Below, in pieces: positions 58,831 to 64,000 of a stretch of 64,000 nucleotides of DNA (positions are counted from its first letter, which is position 1; every line of letters begins with the position of its first letter). Below the pieces are notes generated by a model. The model worked only from the letters and a program-made list of their open reading frames with translations, did not search any database and was not told the DNA's origin. Source of the DNA: Bacteroidales bacterium. Its GTDB lineage: Bacteria; Bacteroidota; Bacteroidia; Bacteroidales; UBA932. Made by a program: the position numbers and the translations under genes. The DNA is taken from assembly GCA_022647615.1 (NCBI GenBank), contig JALCKZ010000001.1:1352178-1416177 (forward strand), read 5' to 3'.

Positions 58831-60879
58831 ATGAGACATTTTACCGGCGCAAAGAGTTTGAGGACAATTGCAATAGTTTTTGCACTTGTTTGTATCCCTT
58901 TGGTATCCAGAGCGCAATATGATATTGACCAGTTCTTTTATAAAGGGCGTGAGCTTTTGATTGACGGTAAATATTCCTCCGCGATAGATAATTTTAATGT
59001 CCTTGTACGTTTGGACAGTACGCTTTATGATGCCTATTTTTTCCGCGGAATTGCAAAGTATAATCTTGGAGATTTTGCAGGTGCGGAGAGAGATTTTGAT
59101 AAATCCTTAAAACTAAATCCAATCTATACTCCCGCATATCATTACAGGGCCATAACATTAAGCAGAACAGGTAAATATGAGCTTGCGCTAAAAGATTTGG
59201 CGGAGGCGGTGGATTTGCGTCCAAGCTATACCGGGCTCTACTTTAGCCGAGGAGTTACATACTTTCTTTCCCAGCAATTTGAGAAGGCAATTTCTGATTT
59301 TAACAGATTCATAAAAGCGGAGCCAAAAGAGGCGGATGCCTATCTGAACAGAGGAGCGTCATATCTGTTTTTGGGAGATACCACAAAGGCTCTAAATGAT
59401 TACAATACAGCAATTAATCTAAATATGTTTGACCCGGAAGGGTACGTGCGGCGCTCCAGAATTTTTTCAATGACAGGGAAGCAGGATGCCGCAATAACGG
59501 ATTTAAACAAGGCAATTTCTTTGGACTCCACAAACACCTTTGCATTCTTCAACAGAGCGCTGATTAAGTTTGACAAGAAAGATATCAAGGGTGCTTTACA
59601 TGATTTGAACAAGGTGCTGGATGAGGAGCCGGGCAATGCGCTTACTCTTTATAACAGAGCTATAATAAGGTCACAGATAGGGGATTACAACAATGCCGTA
59701 GATGACTATGACAGAGTAATTGCTGTGAATCCAAATAACGTTCTTGCATATTTTAACAGGGCGGGAGTTTATCTTGCATTGCACAAATACAGGGATGCAA
59801 TGAATGATTACTCTCAGGCAATTAATTTATATCCCGATTTTGCAAAGGCTTATATGAACCGCGCTTATGCAAAGATGCAGCTGGGCCAGTATAACTCTGC
59901 AAGACAGGATGAAAGGATAGCCAATGCTAAAGTTATGGAGTACCGCTATAAGACTCGCGACAGTACCGGTTACAGAAATTTTGCAGATACTACAAAGAGG
60001 TTTGACCAGCTGATTGCGCTTGATACTGACTTTGCAAAGAAGGATTTTTCCAACAATGAGCTGCTGCAATATAGAGATGTGGACATCAGGCTTAAGCCGC
60101 TATACAAGTTTAATATAGTTGAAAAACAGAAGGTTGCAATGGCGCTGGAACGCAGATATGAAAATCCTAAGATGACTGCGTTTGAATCTTCCGCTGCAAT
60201 TCCTGTGGAGATGACGCCAATAAAGCAGAGCAGCACGGATGAAAAATCTATCAGCACAAATAATTTTGAGAAAGAGATTAGAGATAAAATAGCAGGGCTT
60301 TCAGACGGCAGCGGAAAAAAGAATGATGTATCTGTCGGGAGGCTAATGTTCAGCCAGGCCTTGATTGCAGGTTATAACAATCACTTTAACGAGGCGTTGG
60401 CGGATTATGACAAAGCCATTGAAAATGAGCCGGATCAGACGTTCTACTATATCAACCGAGGCGCGCTTCAGGCGGAGATGATAGACTTTATCTCTTCTAT
60501 GGAGACAAATGTCCAGGTGCTGACGCTGGATAATTCAAGAACCGCAAGGGCCAGAGTGCAAGATAAATATGAGAATTATGATTATACTCCCGCCATTCAT
60601 GATATGACAAAGGCGGCTCAGCTGATGCCTGACTTCCCGTACACTTACTACAACCTGGGCAACCTGTACTGTTTGTCAAATGATTTGCCTGAATCTATAT
60701 CCCAGTATACCAAAGCAATACAGCTGTATCCTTCTATGGGGGAGGCTTATTATAACCGCGGACTTGTCCTTATATTCTTGAAGGATAAAGAGAAAGGATG
60801 TTTGGATTTGTCAAAGGCCGGGGAACTTGGAATTCAAGATGCTTATAGCGTCATAAGCAAGTACTGCACAAAGAAATAG
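58831..60879 (+). CDS. Secreted TPR-repeat protein
   Basis: The 682-residue protein has a signal peptide (MRHFTGAKSLRTIAIVFALVCIPLVSRA) and about ten TPR units at 35-385 (AYFFRGIAKYNLGDFAGAERDFDKSL, AYLNRGASYLFLGDTTKALNDY and similar) and a second group at about 500-680 (YYNRGLVLIFLKDKEKGCLDL). The linker between them (390-500) is not TPR. Such proteins build scaffolds in the periplasm or at the outer membrane; the partner is unknown. It lies 46 bases after mtgA and may be in one transcript. A nonamer copy lies at 60332-60340. Confidence 0.9.
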   Translation: MRHFTGAKSLRTIAIVFALVCIPLVSRAQYDIDQFFYKGRELLIDGKYSSAIDNFNVLVRLDSTLYDAYFFRGIAKYNLGDFAGAERDFDKSLKLNPIYTPAYHYRAITLSRTGKYELALKDLAEAVDLRPSYTGLYFSRGVTYFLSQQFEKAISDFNRFIKAEPKEADAYLNRGASYLFLGDTTKALNDYNTAINLNMFDPEGYVRRSRIFSMTGKQDAAITDLNKAISLDSTNTFAFFNRALIKFDKKDIKGALHDLNKVLDEEPGNALTLYNRAIIRSQIGDYNNAVDDYDRVIAVNPNNVLAYFNRAGVYLALHKYRDAMNDYSQAINLYPDFAKAYMNRAYAKMQLGQYNSARQDERIANAKVMEYRYKTRDSTGYRNFADTTKRFDQLIALDTDFAKKDFSNNELLQYRDVDIRLKPLYKFNIVEKQKVAMALERRYENPKMTAFESSAAIPVEMTPIKQSSTDEKSISTNNFEKEIRDKIAGLSDGSGKKNDVSVGRLMFSQALIAGYNNHFNEALADYDKAIENEPDQTFYYINRGALQAEMIDFISSMETNVQVLTLDNSRTARARVQDKYENYDYTPAIHDMTKAAQLMPDFPYTYYNLGNLYCLSNDLPESISQYTKAIQLYPSMGEAYYNRGLVLIFLKDKEKGCLDLSKAGELGIQDAYSVISKYCTKK

Positions 60880-60881
60880 GA

Positions 60882-61274
60882 TTATTTCTTCTTGTTCTTC
60901 TTCATTTTCTTGATGGCATCAACGGTTCTGACCGTTGCTTCATCAGTTGCAATATCGTGTACTGCAAGAAAAGAGAGGATGGCGCAAATAATTGGAAATA
61001 CAGCTGTTATGGGGAATCTTGTTCCTGCCGGCCTTGTGAAGAAAGCATAGGCAAGCCAGCATTGAAATGCTACCAGTATAACTGCATTAAAGATTGTAAA
61101 TCTTATCTGAAGCATCCGGTAGTGAATAAGGAATAGAGAAATGAAGGAGATAAACGTGGCGGCAATCAGCAAAATTAAAAAAGGAACATAGCCTGTGATA
61201 ACAGAACTAAAGTACATTACGCATAACAAAATGACCACCGCGAGTATAAGTCCGAATTGATTTCCGTGTTTCAT
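60882..61274 (-). CDS. Small four-helix membrane protein of unknown function
   Basis: The 130-residue protein has four hydrophobic helices (FGLILAVVILLCVMYFSSV, VPFLILLIAATFISFISLFLI, FTIFNAVILVAFQCWLAYAF, FPIICAILSFLAVHDIA) and a basic C-terminal tail (KKMKKNKKK). I do not recognise the family. It converges with the TPR gene, two bases between stops, and is divergent from the nucleoside phosphorylase. Confidence 0.75.
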   Translation of the reverse strand: MKHGNQFGLILAVVILLCVMYFSSVITGYVPFLILLIAATFISFISLFLIHYRMLQIRFTIFNAVILVAFQCWLAYAFFTRPAGTRFPITAVFPIICAILSFLAVHDIATDEATVRTVDAIKKMKKNKKK

Positions 61275-61301
61275 AACGCCGCAAAAGTAGGCAAAAAATG
61301 T

Positions 61302-61309
61302 TATCTTTG
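61302..61309 (+). promoter_or_regulatory. -7 box of nucleoside phosphorylase
   Basis: TATCTTTG matches TAnnTTTG and lies 45 bases before the ATG at 61355. It also shows that the in-frame ATG at 61298 would be outside the transcript. Confidence 0.55.
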
Positions 61310-61354
61310 AGACTGTTTAACAAGAATAAAAAAGACATTAATAAGAATAAAATT

Positions 61355-62227
61355 ATGGCTAGCATAGCAGCATCGGAACTAATGCTTAATGCAGACGGTT
61401 CCATTTATCACATTCATCTTAGGCCTTATGATTTGGCAGACACTGTCCTTCTTGTGGGTGACCCGGGAAGAGTAAACATGATTTCAAAGTATATGTCAAA
61501 TATTGAATTCACTCATCAGAACCGTGAATTTATCTCAACTACAGGTACTTATAATGGGAAAAGAATGACTGTTCTTTCAACCGGAATAGGTACAAACAAT
61601 ATTGACATTGTAATGAATGAGCTTGACGCCGTTGCCAACATAGATTTTAACACCAGGCAAATTAAAGAGAACAAGCGCAAGCTTACAATCTTAAGAATAG
61701 GTACATGCGGCGCTTTGCAGCCGGACATTCCTCTTGGCTCCTTTGTATTCTCACACATATCAATTGGTACCGATGGCGTAATCAACTGGTATGCAGACAG
61801 AGAGAAAGTTACTGAGGGCGATATAGAAGAGGCTTTGATTAAACACATGGATTGGAACAAACATCTTGGACGTCCTTACATTGTTAAAGATTCCCAGATG
61901 CTGATTGACATGTTTAAAGAGCGCACTATCAAGGGAATGACAATATCTGCTCCCGGATTTTTTGGTCCTCAGGGGAGAGTGCTGAGGCTCCCGATAGTTG
62001 TACCTGACATGAACCAAAAGTTTGAGTCATTCAGCTTTAACGGCTACCGCGTAACTAATTATGAGATGGAAGGTTCTGCAATTGCGGGGTTTGCAAAAAT
62101 GATGGGACATGAGGCAGGTACCGTTTGCTGCGTGATTGCAAACCGCTACAGGAAAGAGGCAATCACAGATTACGAACCTTACATAGATAAGCTGATTAAG
62201 CTGGTGCTTGAAACGCTGACAAAATAA
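61355..62227 (+). CDS. Nucleoside (uridine-type) phosphorylase
   Basis: The 290-residue enzyme splits nucleosides with phosphate to base and ribose-1-phosphate. It carries the family signatures VLLVGDPGRVNMISKYM near the N-terminus, STGIGTNNIDIVMNELDA, RIGTCGALQPDIPLGSFV and the substrate loop NYEMEGSAIAGFAKMMGH. It is a Bacteroidota member of the NP-1 family, probably acting on uridine. The ATG at 61355 is chosen because the -7 box lies between it and the upstream Met. A terminator and tRNA-Gly follow. A nonamer copy lies at 61989-61997. Confidence 0.93.
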   Translation: MASIAASELMLNADGSIYHIHLRPYDLADTVLLVGDPGRVNMISKYMSNIEFTHQNREFISTTGTYNGKRMTVLSTGIGTNNIDIVMNELDAVANIDFNTRQIKENKRKLTILRIGTCGALQPDIPLGSFVFSHISIGTDGVINWYADREKVTEGDIEEALIKHMDWNKHLGRPYIVKDSQMLIDMFKERTIKGMTISAPGFFGPQGRVLRLPIVVPDMNQKFESFSFNGYRVTNYEMEGSAIAGFAKMMGHEAGTVCCVIANRYRKEAITDYEPYIDKLIKLVLETLTK

Positions 62228-62230
62228 AAT

Positions 62231-62254
62231 CCGGCTAATCATCAGATTAACCGG
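62231..62254 (+). terminator. Terminator of nucleoside phosphorylase
   Basis: CCGGCTAATC and GATTAACCGG form a stem of ten pairs with one mismatch around a four-base loop, directly after the stop codon. Confidence 0.7.
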
Positions 62255-62260
62255 ACTTTG

Positions 62261-62333
62261 AGCGGGACACGGGATTCGAACTCGCGACCCTCAGCTTGGG
62301 AAGCTGATGCTCTACCGACTGAGCTAGCCCCGC
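62261..62333 (-). tRNA. tRNA-Gly (CCC)
   Basis: The minus strand gives a 73-base cloverleaf: acceptor GCGGGGC/GTCCCGC with one G-U pair, D arm with AGCTCAGTCGGTAGAGC, anticodon stem TCAGC/GCTGA with loop TTCCCAA giving anticodon CCC, and T arm with GTTCGAATC. Discriminator T. CCA is not encoded. Confidence 0.96.
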
Positions 62334-62376
62334 ATGCGGGGACAAAATTATAAACTATTTTTTGATTTGCAATAGT

Positions 62377-63630
62377 ATGGGCCTAAGCTGGTTTATAGCA
62401 AAAAGACTTGGAAAAAAAGAGAGCAAAAGCGGAGGTAAAAGGCTTAGCGGCATCAGCAATATTATTGCCATAGTCTCAGTTGCCGTAAGCATCATTACTA
62501 TTATTGTTTCTGTGGCGGTATCGGGAGGATTCCGCAAAGAGCTTATGGATAATGCAATAGGCTTTACCGGAGATTTGACCGTCATTCCTCCAGGAATAGA
62601 GAGCAGCTCTGCAAACAGCGCAGAACTTTACTCTATTTTGCCAATGCCTTGCATGAAAAAAGTAGCAGCCCTTCCTTTTATAAAATGTGTTCAGGGGACA
62701 ACTTATCGTCCAGGTCTTATTAAAACCGATGACCAAATCCAGGGGGTAGTTTTAAAGGGAACTGATTCATCTTATGATTGGAGCTTTTTCAAAAGTTCTT
62801 TGATTAAAGGAACTCTTCCAAATAAAGACAGCAATGAAGTGATGATTTCCAAGCGGTTGGCAGATATGCTTTTGCTTAAGGCGGGGGATAAAATGACAAT
62901 GTATTTTATCGGAGATGCTATTCAGGTGAGGCGTTTTAAAATCTCCGGAATTTATTCTGCGCAGCTGGAAGATTTTGATAAGCTTTATGTTCTTACAGAT
63001 TCCAAGCTGGTAAGAGAACTCAACGGATGGACAAAAGGGGAGGTTAGTTCTTATGAAATCTTGTTTAAAAATCATGATGAAAAATTGCTGCAGCAGAGAA
63101 AAGATATTGTTATCAAAACTATCTATGACAATTTAAAAAACGGAGACAATGCGGTTTCCGTTACAAGCGTAAAAGATAATATGTTCACTCTGTTTGACTG
63201 GCTGCATCTGCTTGATTTAAATGTGCTTATAATACTTGTTCTGATGATTGCGGTTGCGGGGTTCAATATGGTTTCCGGCATTTTGATAATCTTGTTTGAG
63301 AATATTTCCCACATCGGATTGTTTAAAGCAATGGGAATGAAGGATAGAAACATTGCAAGAATTTTCCTTGCAAAAACTTCTATGATTGTTCTTAAAGGCT
63401 TGATATGGGGCACTTTAATAGGTGCGGGACTTTGCTGGGCCCAGTGGAAATATAAATTTATCTCTCTTAATCCCGATAATTATTTTGTGAAGTTTGTCCC
63501 TATACATCTAACAGTCAGTACAGTACTTATTACTGACGCTATCTGCTTTGCCGCAATAATGTTAATCCTTCTTATTCCTTGCAGATTTATTTCAAAGGTT
63601 TCTCCGGCCAGGACATTGACTGTAAAATAA
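62377..63630 (+). CDS. FtsX/LolC-E-like ABC transporter permease
   Basis: The 417-residue protein has an N-terminal helix (ISNIIAIVSVAVSIITIIVSVAVSGGF), a large periplasmic MacB-like domain (about 55-270) and three C-terminal helices starting near 285 (LIILVLMIAVAGFNMVSGILIILFE, then ALTHOUGH-like pattern GLFKAMGMKDRNIARIFLAKT). This is the LolC/LolE type permease that extracts lipoproteins from the inner membrane, consistent with the LolA-like carrier 58 kb away. The cognate ATPase is not in the window. The ATG at 62377 follows a TTG that is in frame at 62362. Confidence 0.87.
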   Translation: MGLSWFIAKRLGKKESKSGGKRLSGISNIIAIVSVAVSIITIIVSVAVSGGFRKELMDNAIGFTGDLTVIPPGIESSSANSAELYSILPMPCMKKVAALPFIKCVQGTTYRPGLIKTDDQIQGVVLKGTDSSYDWSFFKSSLIKGTLPNKDSNEVMISKRLADMLLLKAGDKMTMYFIGDAIQVRRFKISGIYSAQLEDFDKLYVLTDSKLVRELNGWTKGEVSSYEILFKNHDEKLLQQRKDIVIKTIYDNLKNGDNAVSVTSVKDNMFTLFDWLHLLDLNVLIILVLMIAVAGFNMVSGILIILFENISHIGLFKAMGMKDRNIARIFLAKTSMIVLKGLIWGTLIGAGLCWAQWKYKFISLNPDNYFVKFVPIHLTVSTVLITDAICFAAIMLILLIPCRFISKVSPARTLTVK

Positions 63631-63661
63631 TCTAACGGAGTTTACTATGACTGTATATCAA

Positions 63662-64000
63662 TTACTCTACAACTGTACGCTTGTAGTAATCATACTGTTG
63701 CATGACTATGTTCACGTGCCTGACCATGGTGCGGCCGCTGAATGAGCCCACCGTTATTCCGTCATCGGTGCTGTAGCCGCCGCGCATAAGAGGAAGAATT
63801 TCAGATATGTCAGACCATTTGCGCGGGTCTTTCCCTTCGCTTTTTGCGACGGTCATACATTGTGACATGCGCCCGTCTCCGGCATTATATGCTGCAAGTG
63901 TAATTTGCACCAAATCAGCCCCTTTAATCCCCTTTGCAGCATAAATCCCTGCAAGCCTGCCAAGCACTCTCGTCCCGGCCTTTATGTTCATCTCGGGATT
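63662..64000 (-). CDS. Lytic transglycosylase C-terminus (partial)
   Basis: The minus-strand frame enters from the right edge and ends with TAA at 63662-63664. The visible 112 residues begin NPEMNIKAGTRVLGRLAGIY and include LVQITLAAYNAGDGRMSQC and PLMRGGYSTDDG, the end of an SLT domain as in MltF-type enzymes. The catalytic Glu lies outside the window. These enzymes cleave glycan strands of peptidoglycan. It converges with the LolC/E-like gene. Confidence 0.85.
   Translation of the reverse strand, partial: NPEMNIKAGTRVLGRLAGIYAAKGIKGADLVQITLAAYNAGDGRMSQCMTVAKSEGKDPRKWSDISEILPLMRGGYSTDDGITVGSFSGRTMVRHVNIVMQQYDYYKRTVVE

Larger units (their letters stand above)
1889..61997. repeat. Dispersed nonamer TCCCGAYAG, 35 copies
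   Basis: Starts of exact TCCCGACAG or its complement: 2939, 5436, 5982, 9242, 15239, 20705, 22422, 25402, 26260, 28424, 28657, 32696, 36663, 38532, 39324, 42513, 45051, 45856, 46964, 48052, 49020, 49686, 50172, 53794, 57768, 60332. Starts of TCCCGATAG or complement: 1889, 6866, 11029, 12509, 24809, 39387, 43028, 51040, 61989. The G variant TCGCGACAG or complement: 11, 3712, 34011, 35803, 59955. Orientation is mixed (20 plus, 15 minus among the first two lists). Copies occur in genes in several frames and in at least six intergenic gaps. Flanking bases are not conserved, so the unit is nine bases. Confidence 0.85.

Noticed and set aside
1889..61997. Nonamer as Chi or KOPS
   Set aside because: Orientation is close to balanced (20 to 15), whereas those signals are strongly skewed; however the replication direction of the window is unknown.

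Overview
The window reads as a chromosomal segment of a Bacteroidales-type bacterium (phylum Bacteroidota). The evidence is the gene families (DUF4290, DUF3822, DUF4493, a fimbrillin-like lipoprotein, a TonB-dependent receptor, paired C1 aminopeptidases, a Na+-translocating NADH:quinone reductase), short AT-rich gaps, and many promoters with the Bacteroidota -7 box TAnnTTTG, several right next to start codons. I see no phage, insertion sequence, CRISPR array or rRNA operon. Most of the window is housekeeping sequence. Homology statements come from recognising families by eye; no search was run.

Layout. 0-9.7 kb: a partial membrane protein, a hybrid histidine kinase whose phosphoacceptor His seems to be missing, DUF4290, FtsK, a LolA-like carrier, a Nudix protein, PyrE, an SRPBCC protein, an AraC regulator and an RNA m5C methyltransferase. 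9.7-19.6 kb: two C1 peptidases, an ABC uptake operon of the NMT1/THI5 type, then divergently a TM1266-like hydrogenase regulator with a TonB receptor, and a YczE-like membrane protein divergent from a LysR regulator. 19.7-25.7 kb: nqrABCDEF on the minus strand. 25.8-35.1 kb: PcrA/UvrD helicase, a candidate sigma-54-driven small RNA, a DUF4493 lipoprotein, a porin-like barrel, a hexapeptide acyltransferase, CstA, and an acyl-CoA ligase with an XRE-cupin regulator. 35.3-46.2 kb: LysR, tRNA-Asp, RsmD, DUF3822, NrnA-like phosphoesterase, two FKBP-like lipoproteins, MazG, TcdA-like dehydratase, a GNAT-like protein and PrfA. 46.2-54.2 kb: UvrA, an EEP hydrolase, RelA and UvrB. 54.2-64 kb: a GC-rich palindromic non-coding block, a fimbrillin-like lipoprotein with a small partner protein, an M28 peptidase, MtgA, a TPR protein, a nucleoside phosphorylase, tRNA-Gly, a LolC/E-type permease and the end of a lytic transglycosylase.

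The most striking signal is not a gene. The nonamer TCCCGAYAG occurs 35 times (26 with C, 9 with T), about once per 1.8 kb, on both strands, in several reading frames and in gaps between genes. A composition-based estimate for the C form is well under one copy. Five further copies carry G at position 3. This resembles the dispersed DNA-uptake words of other phyla more than codon bias, Chi or KOPS. I know of no description of this word in Bacteroidota.

Second, 41.4-43.9 kb is a hotspot of unrelated tandem repeats. It includes an 85-residue array of five 17-residue repeats inside the TcdA-like enzyme and a repeat-built N-terminal extension on MazG. Third, uvrA has no standard start codon and carries an in-frame palindromic insertion. 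Several enzymes also show altered catalytic residues: the hybrid kinase, the second C1 peptidase, the HD domain of RelA and the M28 peptidase.
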